Shown piece after piece: positions 49,804 to 58,378 of a stretch of 64,000 bases of DNA (position 1 is its first letter; each line of letters starts with the position of its first letter). The notes beneath the pieces were generated by a model. The model did not search any database. It saw only the letters and a program-made list of their open reading frames with translations, and had not been told where the DNA came from. Source of the stretch: Streptomyces hydrogenans (lineage in GTDB: Bacteria > Actinomycetota > Actinomycetes > Streptomycetales > Streptomycetaceae); assembly GCF_014656075.1 (NCBI RefSeq), contig NZ_BNBS01000005.1, forward strand, positions 1,217 to 65,216. The letters are read 5' to 3'. Both the position numbers and the translations under genes were made by a program.

Positions 49804-50011
49804 GCCCGTCCGCCCGGCGACAGCAGCACGCCGGCTGCGGAGCACCGACCGACGAGCGTGCCGCTCGCGGACGGAGGGCGGGCCGAACTCGGCCCATGGG
49901 GTTGAACGTTCGGTCGTACACCTGGCGTAGGCCTCGCGTCGCCGGCCGGTCCAGGGGCTCGCACCGGTCGGCAGGGGCGTCGGTCCAAGGGTGCTGTCTT
50001 CCGAGGCCGGT

Positions 50012-50443
50012 CTACCGGTACCAGTCTCCGGTCGACCGCAGGGCCCGTTCGATGTACTGGTCCAGGCTGTAGGAGACCAGGTAGCGGCTGTCCGTCTCGT
50101 GGTCCCAGACGAAGACCTCGTCGCGTTGCGGGGTTCGGACGAAGGCGAACTGGTCCCCTCCCCCGTTGTCGCCGAAGAACATCAGCGGTTCGAAGGGCAT
50201 GTACAGCTCGGTGAAGTCTCGGGCGCTGCGGAAGTCCGCGTTGTCCTTCGCGATCCGCTCGGCGCTCCAGACGACGTCGAGACCGTGGCGTCCTCGCACG
50301 CCGTTGCACTCTCGCAGCAGACCGGCCAACTGCGGGGGCAGCGGCTGTCCGAGCGTGCTTTCGACCACGGCCAGCGCTTGCTCTCCGGCCGGGGCATCGA
50401 GCTCAGCACCGGCCATCGTCTGGAGGATCTGTTCCCGCCACAT
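50012..50443 (-). CDS. SMI1/KNR4 (SUKH) family protein
   Basis: 143 residues. SUKH signatures are LGQPLPPQLAGLLRECNGV, RIAKDNADFR and the conserved MFFGDNGGGDQFAFV core. SUKH proteins are typically immunity proteins against polymorphic nuclease/deaminase toxins or regulatory adaptors. No toxin gene is adjacent, so it is either an orphan immunity gene or a remnant of a toxin cassette. A second, longer SUKH gene lies at 55239. Confidence 0.85.
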   Translation of the reverse strand: MWREQILQTMAGAELDAPAGEQALAVVESTLGQPLPPQLAGLLRECNGVRGRHGLDVVWSAERIAKDNADFRSARDFTELYMPFEPLMFFGDNGGGDQFAFVRTPQRDEVFVWDHETDSRYLVSYSLDQYIERALRSTGDWYR

Positions 50444-50719
50444 CGAAGAAGCGTCTCAGACGCCGGGACGCCGGATTGCCCCGGGTCGACCCGGGGCGAT
50501 CCGGCTCCAGTGCCCGATGCGTGCTGTCTGCCCTTCGGGGCCCGCCTGCGGGTGCCTGCTCGGCAGTGTCTGCGACTGGTGCGATCGCGTCGTCACGCGA
50601 GGGGGTGGTCTCTCAGGCATGGCGCGCGAGTTGCCCGCCTCCGACCGACCGGGGACGACAACCGATGACGTACTCGCAACCCGCTCTGGGAGGCAGGCTC
50701 TACACTCGGTGGCCTGGGA

Positions 50720-50794
50720 GCGGGGTCGTAGCACAGAGGTAATGCACCGCGATGCCATCTCGGAGGACGCCGGTTCGAATCCGGTCGCCCCGCT
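50720..50794 (+). tRNA. Atypical tRNA-Gly(GCC)-like sequence
   Basis: The T-arm GCCGG-TTCGAAT-CCGGT is perfect, the anticodon arm is CCGCG-ATGCCAT-CTCGG with anticodon GCC at 50754-50756 (one stem mismatch), and the acceptor arms GCGGGGT and GCCCCGC pair, followed by T as discriminator, as in glycine tRNAs. Two extra bases separate the acceptor and D arm, one extra base lies after the T stem, and the D arm is weak (GCA/TGC). CCA is not encoded. It may be a divergent functional tRNA or a tRNA-like pseudogene. Confidence 0.45.
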
Positions 50795-50812
50795 CTCTCC
50801 TCGTCTCTCCCG

Positions 50813-51769
50813 CTACGGCGTCGACGTGAACGTCCGCCGGTAGGTACGGGGCGGCACCCCCCGACGGCGCACGAACTGCTCCCGGAGTACCGCCGCGCTG
50901 CCGTAGCCGACGCGCCGGGCGACCTCCTCCACGGACAGGTCCGTCGTCTCCAGGAGCTCCTCAGCGGCGCTCAGCCGCAGTCCGCGCAGCCAGGCGTGCG
51001 GGGTCGTACCGGTGGCTGCGGTGAAGCGGCGCGCGAAGGTGCGTCGGCTCATGACGGCCCGGCGGGCCAACTCCGTGACGGTCAGCGGCTCGTGGACATG
51101 GGCGCGGGCCCAGGCGAGCACCTCGGCGAGGTGCTCGTCCCGGCCCGTCTCGGGGGCCGGCGCGGCGAGGTACTGGGCCTGCCCCCCGTCGCGGTGCGAG
51201 GGCAGCACGACGTCCCGGGCTACCGCGTTGGCGAGGGCCGCCCCGTGCTCCCGGCGCAGGAGGTGCAGACACAGGTCGAAGCCGGCCGCCGCGCCGGCGC
51301 CGGTGGCGATCGTGCCCTCGTCCACGTACAGGGCCGTGGCGTCGACCGTGATCTCCGGGTGGCGGCGGGCCAGCAACTCCGCGAACCGCCAGTGGGTGGT
51401 GGCCCGGCGCCCGTCCAGCAGCCCGGCCGCGGCCAGCGTGAAAGCCCCGACGCAGTGCGCCGCCACCAGCGCGCCGCGCGCGTGGGCGTCCCGGAAGGCG
51501 GCGAGCACGGCGGGCCCGGGCGGGGTACGGAAGTCCGCCCCCGGCAGGGCGATCACCAGATCCGCCGAGGCCAGCCGGTCGAGTCCGTGCGGGACCGAGA
51601 GCGGTATCCCGCCGTCCGTACGCACCGGGCCCGGCCGGTCCGCGCACAGGGCGAGGTCGAAGCCCGGCACCCCCTCGCCGTGCGGGCCGAATACCTCCGT
51701 GACCACGCCGACGGCGAGCAGGCCGACACCGGCGGGCGTGTAGGCGGCGACGGTGGTGAAGGCGGACAC
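50813..51769 (-). CDS. GlxA-type AraC family regulator with DJ-1/PfpI N-terminal domain
   Basis: 318 residues, GTG start. The N-terminal DJ-1/PfpI-like domain (about 1-180) has ADLVIALPGADF and AHCVGAFTLAAAGLLDGR with the conserved Cys elbow. The C-terminal AraC HTH pair is HVHEPLTVTELARRAVMSRR, TFARRFTAATGTTPHAWL and DLSVEEVARRVGYGSAAVLR. Such proteins sense small ligands or reactive compounds. It is divergent from an MBL-fold hydrolase gene with a heptamer repeat between them, making that gene the probable target. Confidence 0.92.
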   Translation of the reverse strand: MSAFTTVAAYTPAGVGLLAVGVVTEVFGPHGEGVPGFDLALCADRPGPVRTDGGIPLSVPHGLDRLASADLVIALPGADFRTPPGPAVLAAFRDAHARGALVAAHCVGAFTLAAAGLLDGRRATTHWRFAELLARRHPEITVDATALYVDEGTIATGAGAAAGFDLCLHLLRREHGAALANAVARDVVLPSHRDGGQAQYLAAPAPETGRDEHLAEVLAWARAHVHEPLTVTELARRAVMSRRTFARRFTAATGTTPHAWLRGLRLSAAEELLETTDLSVEEVARRVGYGSAAVLREQFVRRRGVPPRTYRRTFTSTP

Positions 51770-51800
51770 GTGGGCAGTCTGCCACGCCCTCCGCGATCCG

Positions 51801-51838
51801 CCGCCCGCCGCCCGCCGCCCGCCGCCCGCCGCCCGCCG
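51801..51838. repeat. CCGCCCG heptamer microsatellite
   Basis: Five perfect CCGCCCG units (51801-51835) plus a partial one lie in the divergent promoter region of the regulator and hydrolase. Copy-number change by slippage would alter promoter spacing. Confidence 0.85.
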
Positions 51839-51929
51839 GGCAGCTCTCCGGCCGGGGTGGCACGAATCCCGCGATCAGTGGCATACGTGCCACTCGTTTC
51901 CGGTGTGCCGCCCCGGAAGGATCGACCTC

Positions 51930-52556
51930 ATGACCACGAACACGACGCACGCCACCGCCACCGCCACCGACGCGCCGCTTGGCCGGGGCGCCCGCTTCAC
52001 CGTCCTCACCACCGGCTACGTGGGCTCCACCGGCCCCGGCGTCGCCGCCACCGTCTCGTACATCACGGAGGGCGACCGGCACGTGATCTTCGACCCGGGC
52101 ATGGTGGCCCACGTGGGCGCCATCCTCGACCCGCTCGCCGCACTCGGCCTCGGCCCCGACGACGTCACCGACGTCGTGCTCAGCCACCACCACCCGGACA
52201 ACACCCTGAACGCCGGCCTCTTCCCCCGCGCCCGCGTCCACGACCACCGGGTCGAGTACGCGGGCGACGGGTGGACGAACCGGGACGCCGAGGGACACGA
52301 ACTCACCCCGTCCCTACGGCTGATCCGCACCCCCGGCCACAGCGCCGAGGACATCACCCTCCTCGCCGGCACCGCCGAGGGCGTCGTCGCCTTCGCCGGT
52401 GACCTGTGGTGGCACGCGGCCGGCCCCGCCGACGACCCGGTCGCCCCGGACCGCGCCCTGCTGCGCGCCTCCCGGCAGCGGGTGCTCGCCGTCGCGGACC
52501 TGGTCGTGCCCGGCCACGGCGCCCCCTTCACACCCGACGGGAACACCCCGCTCTAA
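51930..52556 (+). CDS. MBL-fold metallo-hydrolase (MBLAC1-like)
   Basis: 208 residues from ATG 51930, ribosome binding site GGAAGGA. Metal motifs are LSHHHPDNTLNAGLFP (H-x-H-x-D with Asn in place of the second His), TPGHSAEDITLLAGTAEG, AFAGDLWWHAAGP and LVVPGHGAPFTP. The HHHPDN variant is that of MBLAC1-like proteins, whose substrates include RNA or small thioesters in animals and are unknown in bacteria. Cytoplasmic. Divergent from the GlxA-type regulator. Confidence 0.85.
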   Translation: MTTNTTHATATATDAPLGRGARFTVLTTGYVGSTGPGVAATVSYITEGDRHVIFDPGMVAHVGAILDPLAALGLGPDDVTDVVLSHHHPDNTLNAGLFPRARVHDHRVEYAGDGWTNRDAEGHELTPSLRLIRTPGHSAEDITLLAGTAEGVVAFAGDLWWHAAGPADDPVAPDRALLRASRQRVLAVADLVVPGHGAPFTPDGNTPL

Positions 52557-52774
52557 TACGCCCTCCAGGAGGTCATGAAGCAGGCATTTCCGCTGCATTC
52601 AAGGGCGTTGAGGGCTGAGCCGTCACGGGTGGAGACATTCACGGTGTTGCGGCTGCGACAGTTCGGGGGCTGGGGACGGCCGTGTGTGAGCGGGCGAGGG
52701 GCGGGCCGACGGGGCCCGTGACCGGAACCGCCAGCTGCTCCGCCCGTCCGGTCGACGCTCCGAACCAGTGCGCG

Positions 52775-54097
52775 TCAGAGCTCGGGAGTGAGGGGCGGGA
52801 CGGCGAACGTACCGTCGAAGACAGCCGCCTGAGGCTGGTACATGCGCAGGATGGGACGGAAGGGGCCGGCCGGGGTGGGGAGCCAGTTGGCGCGCTGGGA
52901 CGGGTCGGCCGGAGCGTCGGGCCCCAGGTGGATCGTCAGCGAGCCGTCGTCGGCGTAGCGCAGGCCCGGAGTGCGGTCGCCGATGGAGTATCGGTCGATG
53001 GGGTTGGCGACCAGGAAGTACCCGGGCAGGTCGTACATCGTCACCGACCAGAACGCGCCGACCGGCGGCGGGACGTCGAACCGCAGGGTGTAGGCGCGCC
53101 GGCCGTCGAGGGCCTGCCCGGAGCCGTCGTTCCAGGTCATGGCGTAGGCGGCTTCGTATCCGTGGTTGCCCCACAGCCCCGCCCGGGCCGCGGCCGCACG
53201 GACCGCGCGGGCTTCGGCGCGGTCCTGGATGATCCACTGCGGGTCGTCCACGGTTCCCGGACCGAAGTGGTCCAGGTTGTAGTCGAACGCGTGGTAGGTG
53301 AGCTTCCATCCGTTCTGCTCCGGGCTGCTGCCGTGGGAAGTGAAGTGCTCGACCTGTTCCTCCCCCGCCTTCAGTCCCGAGCGCAGTGCCTGAGCGAGTT
53401 CCGGGGCCGGCGAGGCGTACGGGGAACCGGGGTCCAGAAGCCCCAGCGGGGCGAACCGCTGCTGGTACTCGCGCTCGGCCCGGGCGGGCGGGAAAGCCCG
53501 CATCCAGCGGCGGAGCTTTTCGAAGAACACGAGATCGGCGGCGGCCGACGGGTCGGGGGCGGGCAGCCCCGCACCGGCGGGAGGCGCCTGGAGGACCAGG
53601 GCCTGCTGTAGGGCCGCGACGGCGGGCAGGTCGTCCGGGCCGTCACAGGCCCACCGTCCCACGATGGAGCACACCGAGGTGGGCGAGGCGATGCGGGTGG
53701 CCCCGGCAGGAACCTCGCCGTTCCAGTCGGGCGGGGTGAGCAGGAAGTCCCCGGCGCCGGTTCCGGTGGCGCGGCGGCCGACGTAGGCGAAGTTGTTGGT
53801 CCAGGCGTCGACGAACTGCAGGACGTAGTAGCGCCCGTCGGTGTCGGGAACGCGCAGCAGGGCCGCCCCACCACCAAGATCCATCTGAGCGATCGAGTAG
53901 ACGGTGTCGTTGTTGATGCTGACGAAGTCGTCCTCGGGGCCGGCGAGCTGTGCGGCATGGCTGAAGGTGTTGAACGGAGAGGGAGGGAGGCTTCCCAGCC
54001 CGTCCTCCGTGAACCGCCGCACCTGCTCCAGGTTGAACACGAGCGGGAACCCGTAGACGTAGGCCTCCGCGGCCAACCGCTCCAGATCCTGCGCCAT
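52775..54097 (-). CDS. DUF1254/DUF1214 domain protein
   Basis: 440 residues from ATG 54097 (GAGGTGG upstream). The DUF1254 part is LAAEAYVYGFPLVFNLEQVR, SINNDTVYSIAQMDLGGGAA and YYVLQFVDAWTNNFAYVGRR. The DUF1214 part carries AYAMTWNDGSGQALDGRRAY, FWSVTMYDLPGYFLVANPID and NWLPTPAGPFRPILRMY. These beta-rich proteins are usually exported, but no signal peptide is visible here, so it is probably cytoplasmic. The biochemical role is unknown. Some homologues lie in lipid or xenobiotic catabolism clusters. Confidence 0.9.
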   Translation of the reverse strand: MAQDLERLAAEAYVYGFPLVFNLEQVRRFTEDGLGSLPPSPFNTFSHAAQLAGPEDDFVSINNDTVYSIAQMDLGGGAALLRVPDTDGRYYVLQFVDAWTNNFAYVGRRATGTGAGDFLLTPPDWNGEVPAGATRIASPTSVCSIVGRWACDGPDDLPAVAALQQALVLQAPPAGAGLPAPDPSAAADLVFFEKLRRWMRAFPPARAEREYQQRFAPLGLLDPGSPYASPAPELAQALRSGLKAGEEQVEHFTSHGSSPEQNGWKLTYHAFDYNLDHFGPGTVDDPQWIIQDRAEARAVRAAAARAGLWGNHGYEAAYAMTWNDGSGQALDGRRAYTLRFDVPPPVGAFWSVTMYDLPGYFLVANPIDRYSIGDRTPGLRYADDGSLTIHLGPDAPADPSQRANWLPTPAGPFRPILRMYQPQAAVFDGTFAVPPLTPEL

Positions 54098-54336
54098 CAC
54101 AGCCACCTCGCCCGCGTCCGCACGTCGATGTCCTTCGCATGCTCCACCGGAGTCGCCCGCGACCCGGGAGGGGCATGACGTCACCACCAAAACATTCCGA
54201 CAACGAGAGCGCGACTTGGCGCACAGCCCGAGCCGCTACGGGTGCCGGCCCCGGACGGCCCTGGCGGCCCGGCACTTCTTCGGCGGTCGCGCCTGAGATA
54301 CAGCCTTCAGGCACGGACACCGCGCTTCACGTCGCC

Positions 54337-55197
54337 TTACGTCGCCGCCGCGATCCGGCTGTGGCTCATCCCGTACGTTGCAGCCGAGGATCCGTCGGAA
54401 CCGGCTTGCCGCAGGACCGGACGGTTGGCGGAGGTGTACTCGTCCGCGACGTTGAAGACGCTGGCGCAGCTCGGGCACTCCGCATGACCGAAGAGGTGGG
54501 AGATTCCGTCGGCGAGCGCCACCTGCCCGTCGCGGACGGCCGTCTCGTGCATCCACTTGCCGGTTCCGGTGAGCCTCTCGGCGACCGCCGGGCGCAGGCC
54601 GCGTCGCCGCACGTCGCCCAGGTCCCAGTCCCGGATCGCGGAGTACCGCCCGTAGTCGCCGATCGCAATCGTGATCTCCACGCCGCAGTGGGGACAGTCC
54701 AGCGGATAGAAGTCATCCTTGAAGTCGCCCAGAACCGCCGCCCAGTGGTACTCCTCCGCGGCTGAGAGCAGGGCTCGGAAGGACACGAGGTAGTCAGTCG
54801 GCCGCGACCTCAGGTGCCGGTTCAGCACTTCGCGGAACTGCGCGATGGCGTCGGCACAGCCTGCCACGAGATGATCGCAGCCGTGGTGGCCCGCCGCACG
54901 CTCGAGGATCTCCCCCGCGAGGGCCCGCGCCTGAGCACGGCGAGGCGCAAGACGCACCAGGCGAGGCAGCGCTGCGAAACTGGCCGGGGAGACCAGGTCA
55001 TGCTCAAGGACAAGCCGCCATCCCAGCTCCTTCCACGCGTCTGGGTCGTCATCGCGCTCGACCTGCTCCAAGAGCTCCGGGACACGATCTACCTCGAACC
55101 AGCAGTCACGCATCTGCGCCCAGTCCACCACTCCGGCATCGAACCTTCCCCAGGTGTCTGGAGGCGAACTCTCGGTGAGCGCTTCGTCCGGCGACAA
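54337..55197 (-). CDS. Hypothetical zinc-ribbon-containing protein
   Basis: 286 residues. The N-terminal half is helical (WAQMRDCWFEVDRVPELLEQ, LGWRLVLEHDLVSPASFAAL) and the C-terminal half has two C-x-x-C pairs (DCPHCGVEITIAIGDYG and ECPSCASVFNVADEY), which should form a zinc ribbon. Related proteins occur beside SUKH/immunity genes in Streptomyces. The SUKH gene ends 41 bp upstream, suggesting co-transcription. Function unknown. Confidence 0.7.
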   Translation of the reverse strand: MSPDEALTESSPPDTWGRFDAGVVDWAQMRDCWFEVDRVPELLEQVERDDDPDAWKELGWRLVLEHDLVSPASFAALPRLVRLAPRRAQARALAGEILERAAGHHGCDHLVAGCADAIAQFREVLNRHLRSRPTDYLVSFRALLSAAEEYHWAAVLGDFKDDFYPLDCPHCGVEITIAIGDYGRYSAIRDWDLGDVRRRGLRPAVAERLTGTGKWMHETAVRDGQVALADGISHLFGHAECPSCASVFNVADEYTSANRPVLRQAGSDGSSAATYGMSHSRIAAAT

Positions 55198-55238
55198 CCG
55201 CCGCAGGAAGCGCTCACGCGGAGTCGAGACCCTTGGGG

Positions 55239-56384
55239 TCAGTCCTGATCCTGGCCGTACTGGGCCGCGTACCAGCTGGAGTCGATGGCGGGGTTGCGCA
55301 GCGCTCCCCAGAATCGGTCGTCAGGTATCGGTGGCAGGGGCTGATGGCCCAGGTCCGCGTGCAGATCCGCACGCCAGTCGAGAGTGAAGTGACTCCTGGT
55401 CTCCGCGCTCTCGCACACGGACCTGTACGGGGACCCCCAGATCCCGAGGGCTATCTTCTCCGCGGCCGACCTGCGCGTGTGGTCTCGGCCGGTGGCGGCC
55501 TGTGCGAGCACCGCGCGGAGTCGCAAGGCGAGCGGGCCGGTCTGGTCGGGCCGAGGCGGGGCCACACCGCGCTCCCACGCGTCCAGGGCCGTCTTGACCT
55601 CCGGGTAGTTGTTCAGGCCCGTGTCGACCGCCAGTCTGCGCAGCTGCTTCCGAGCGGCGTCGACCACCTGCTCGTACGGCAGGGTCGCGATCAGCGCACC
55701 GAGTTCCTCATGCCCGTCCAGATGGCTCACGTGGAGGAGGTCGGTGGGGCTGTAGGACAGGTCCAGCTCCGGCAGCCGCTCATCCGGTGCGGGAAGGGGC
55801 TCGTCGGCACTGTACTGCGGCCTGGCCGGCGGACGCACCTCCCAGAACAGCCGGCCGTTGAAGGTGACGACACCGGCGTCCTGGCCGCGCTCGAGCGTGT
55901 CGGCCAGTTCGGCCAGATACTCCCCCAGCGAGTCGGCCTGCCCGAAACTGGTGCCGGTCTCGTCGAAGAACCGTCCGATCGCACCGAAGGAGTCCCGCCC
56001 GGTACGGCAGTCCACCAGAAGGCCGTCCGACGTCACATCGTAAGAACCGAACTTCACGTAATCGTGAAGCCAGTAGTCTTCGTCCTCGCCGTCGGGACCC
56101 TGGTCGATGCCGCGCATGAACCCGGTGTCCCCGAGGATTCCGCTCACTCCGAGCAGCCGGTCGCCCGTGCCGAAGCGGAAGGCCTCGGGTCCCTCCAGCG
56201 CGCCGTTGTGCCGGAGGAGCGAAGCGACCAGGTCCGGAGGAAAGGTGACCCCCAGTTCCTGTTGCGCTGCCGCGATCTCCTCGTCGCCCGCGGGCGGCCG
56301 AAGCGTGGCGAACGTGCGGGGCGCGTGCTCGCGCAGCCACGCGTCGATGCGAGTCCATGAGTCCTGGACCAGGTCTGATGTCAT
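55239..56384 (-). CDS. Large SMI1/KNR4 (SUKH) family protein
   Basis: 381 residues from ATG 56384. The N-terminal SUKH domain (about 1-190) contains SWTRIDAWLREHAP, RPPAGDEEIAAAQQELGVTF, FPPDLVASLLRHNGA and FRFGTGDRLLGVSGI, with SLGEYLAELADTLERGQ near its end. An extra C-terminal region (about 190-381) includes SHLDGHEELGALIATLPYEQ, resembling a helical-repeat tail. It may be an immunity protein with a fused module. It is first in a two-gene unit with the zinc-ribbon protein. No adjacent toxin. Confidence 0.8.
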   Translation of the reverse strand: MTSDLVQDSWTRIDAWLREHAPRTFATLRPPAGDEEIAAAQQELGVTFPPDLVASLLRHNGALEGPEAFRFGTGDRLLGVSGILGDTGFMRGIDQGPDGEDEDYWLHDYVKFGSYDVTSDGLLVDCRTGRDSFGAIGRFFDETGTSFGQADSLGEYLAELADTLERGQDAGVVTFNGRLFWEVRPPARPQYSADEPLPAPDERLPELDLSYSPTDLLHVSHLDGHEELGALIATLPYEQVVDAARKQLRRLAVDTGLNNYPEVKTALDAWERGVAPPRPDQTGPLALRLRAVLAQAATGRDHTRRSAAEKIALGIWGSPYRSVCESAETRSHFTLDWRADLHADLGHQPLPPIPDDRFWGALRNPAIDSSWYAAQYGQDQD

Positions 56385-56744
56385 GGGGCCGACCATAGAA
56401 CCAGCGGCTGACAACAGCTTGGTCGTCGCTCACCGGCCTTGCCGCCGGGTTGGCGTTCGGGCGGGCGGGCTTCGGGCGGCCCCTTGTCCCGGCTCACCGA
56501 GCTGCCGGCACCGGATGCTTCAGCTGCCCGTTTCCGTCTGAACTGTCGGGCGCAGCAGACACTTTGGTTCTGGGCTGTTGGTGGGCAAGCGCGCTCGCCG
56601 TGGATGCTGCCGGCGGTGTCGCCCGGCAGGCCACAGCCTTGAGGGGCGATGGCGAGCGTGGGAGTGCCGCGTTCGCGTGTCCGCCGGCAGTCCTAGGATG
56701 TGGAGCATGAACAAGATCACGCCGGCACACACGAGCACCTGCCG
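56385..56744. other. 360-bp divergent intergenic region, no supported gene
   Basis: Holds the promoters of the SUKH and methyltransferase genes. Short frames here lack coding signals. Confidence 0.4.
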
Positions 56745-57356
56745 ATGACGACGCGGCGCACCCGCTGGCAGGAGGCGGGGAACAGCGGAAACTACGGCAA
56801 GCGGTTCGCCGAGCTCGTCTCCGCCGGCGAGGACATCGACGGCGAAGCCCGGCTCGCCGACACCCTCCTGCCGCGGGGTGCCCGAGTGCTCGACGCCGGT
56901 GCCGGCATGGGGCGGGTGACCGCGGCGCTTCTGCGGCGCGGGCACGACGTGGTCGCGATCGAGCCCGACGAGGCGCTGGTCCGGCAGGCCCGGGAGACGT
57001 ACCCCGGGCTGTCGATCGAGGAACGCGACATCCTCGGCCTCGGCCCTGACGACGGCCCGTTCGACCTGGTCGTGTGCGTGGGCAACGTCATGGTCTACCT
57101 GGCCGAGGGCACCGAACGCGCGGCCCTGCGCGCGATGCGCTCCGTCCTCGGCGAGAACGGCCGGATCCTCATCGGCTTCCACCTCCAGGACCGGCCGCCG
57201 CACGCCCATGCCTACACCGCGGCCGAGTTCGAGGCGGATCTCGCTGCCGCCGGCCTCCGCGTCGACCTGCGGGCAGGCACGTACCAGCTCCACCCCGCGA
57301 ACGATGCCTACGGCGTCTGGGTCCTGAGTCGCGCCCCCGGTGAGGCCAGCAGCTGA
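56745..57356 (+). CDS. Class I SAM-dependent methyltransferase
   Basis: 203 residues from ATG 56745; an upstream GTG at 56700 in the same frame is possible but the extension is His/Glu-rich and lacks a spaced ribosome binding site. Motif I is GARVLDAGAGMGRVTAALLR, with Asp after beta-2 (VVAIEPDEALVRQARE), and post-I FDLVVCVGNVMVYLAEGTE. Methyltransf_25 type. The N-terminal YGKRFAELVSAGEDIDGEAR is common to many actinobacterial homologues. The substrate is unknown. Confidence 0.85.
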   Translation: MTTRRTRWQEAGNSGNYGKRFAELVSAGEDIDGEARLADTLLPRGARVLDAGAGMGRVTAALLRRGHDVVAIEPDEALVRQARETYPGLSIEERDILGLGPDDGPFDLVVCVGNVMVYLAEGTERAALRAMRSVLGENGRILIGFHLQDRPPHAHAYTAAEFEADLAAAGLRVDLRAGTYQLHPANDAYGVWVLSRAPGEASS

Positions 57357-57594
57357 GGTCACGCACGAGCGGGGCTCAGAGCGGGACGTGTCCGGCCCGG
57401 TGACGGCCGCCGTGGGTGTCCTCCGCCGGCGGAGCGCTCACTGAAGCCACCCTTCACGTGTACGCCGACGCGGCGCCCGGCGGCGAACGACGCGCTCTGC
57501 TCGTGCCGGCACGTCGCCGCGGGGTCCTCACCGCTCTGCATGACGTTCACGACACGGCACTTCGGTTGGGGCGGCGGTGGCCGGCTGGGCGGGG

Positions 57595-57690
57595 TCATGC
57601 CCCGTAGGCATGCTGGAGGACAGCGACGAACAGGGCGACGGACAGGATGGCGACCGCGCCCGCCATCAGTGTCTTCGCCGGATCGCTCAC
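57595..57690 (-). CDS. Unannotated 31-residue membrane peptide downstream of marR
   Basis: GTG 57690 to TGA 57595-57597 encodes 31 residues: a short polar head (MSDPAKT), one hydrophobic helix (LMAGAVAILSVALFVAVLQH) and the tail AYGA. AGAGGGG lies 8 bp upstream of the start and all codons but a few end in G/C. It starts 40 bp after the marR stop on the same strand, so it is probably co-transcribed. Small bitopic peptides of this kind often modulate transporters or sensor proteins, but nothing specific can be claimed. Confidence 0.6.
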   Translation of the reverse strand: MSDPAKTLMAGAVAILSVALFVAVLQHAYGA

Positions 57691-57730
57691 CGGTCAGGCC
57701 CCTCTGACCGTCGACGGGAAGGGGCCGTAC

Positions 57731-58213
57731 TCACGGGGCCGTGCGCTTCAGGCGGGGGAACGGAGTCCCGACCGTGCGCACCGCTTCGGCGAGCGACGCC
57801 AGTTCGGGATGCGTGGCGGCCTCGTCGAGCGCCTCGCGGCAGGCGGCGTCGTGCGTCGGCCGGGCCTCCGTCAGGAGCTCCAGCCCGTCGGCCGTGACGT
57901 CGGTGTAGATGCCGCGGCGGTCGGTCGGGCAGAGGTAGCGGGCCAGCAGGCCGCGGTTCTCCAGGCGGCTGACCAGGCGCGTCGTCGCGCTCTGGCTCAG
58001 GACGACCGCGTCGGCGACCTGCTTCATCTGCAGGTGGCCGCCTTCGCCGTCGTGCTGTCGGCTGAGCACGTCGAGGAGTGCGTACTCCCGCACGCTCAGG
58101 CTGTTCCGGGACTGCAGGGCGCGCTCGATGTGGGTCTCGATCCTGCTGTGCAAGAGGGACAGGGTGGCCCATCCGCTGACGAGGGCGGTGAGCGCGGGAT
58201 CGGTGGCGGTCAT
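57731..58213 (-). CDS. MarR family transcriptional regulator
   Basis: 160 residues, ATG 58213 with AAGGAGA upstream. Winged HTH: SVREYALLDVLSRQHDGEGG, HLQMKQVADAVVLSQSATTR, LVSRLENRGLLARYLCPTDR and RGIYTDVTADG (wing D-R-R). Dimerisation helices lie at both ends. MarR proteins release DNA on binding phenolic compounds or on oxidation. The likely targets are the SRPBCC-aldo/keto reductase genes upstream on the same strand and itself. Confidence 0.93.
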   Translation of the reverse strand: MTATDPALTALVSGWATLSLLHSRIETHIERALQSRNSLSVREYALLDVLSRQHDGEGGHLQMKQVADAVVLSQSATTRLVSRLENRGLLARYLCPTDRRGIYTDVTADGLELLTEARPTHDAACREALDEAATHPELASLAEAVRTVGTPFPRLKRTAP

Positions 58214-58233
58214 GGGACTTCGTGTCTCCTTGG

Positions 58234-58282
58234 GGACGGCGGACGGCGGACGGCGGACGATTAACGGGGGACGGCGGACGGC
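58234..58282. repeat. GGACGGC heptamer repeats upstream of marR
   Basis: Three perfect tandem GGACGGC copies (58234-58254) plus a partial one, a short A/T-containing spacer (about 58260-58266), then two more copies (58269-58282). Located just upstream of the marR start. Slippage-prone. Confidence 0.8.
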
Positions 58283-58378
58283 GCGGCGGGGGCAGACGGC
58301 GGAAGGGACCCTGGAACGGACCGCGGCCCGGGCACGCGGTGGGGGGCGTGTCCGGGCCGAGCGGGTGGGCCGTCGGTG

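Noticed and set aside
50720..50794. tRNA-like element as an attachment site of an integrated element
   Set aside because: No integrase, excisionase or direct repeat of the tRNA end was found in the window.
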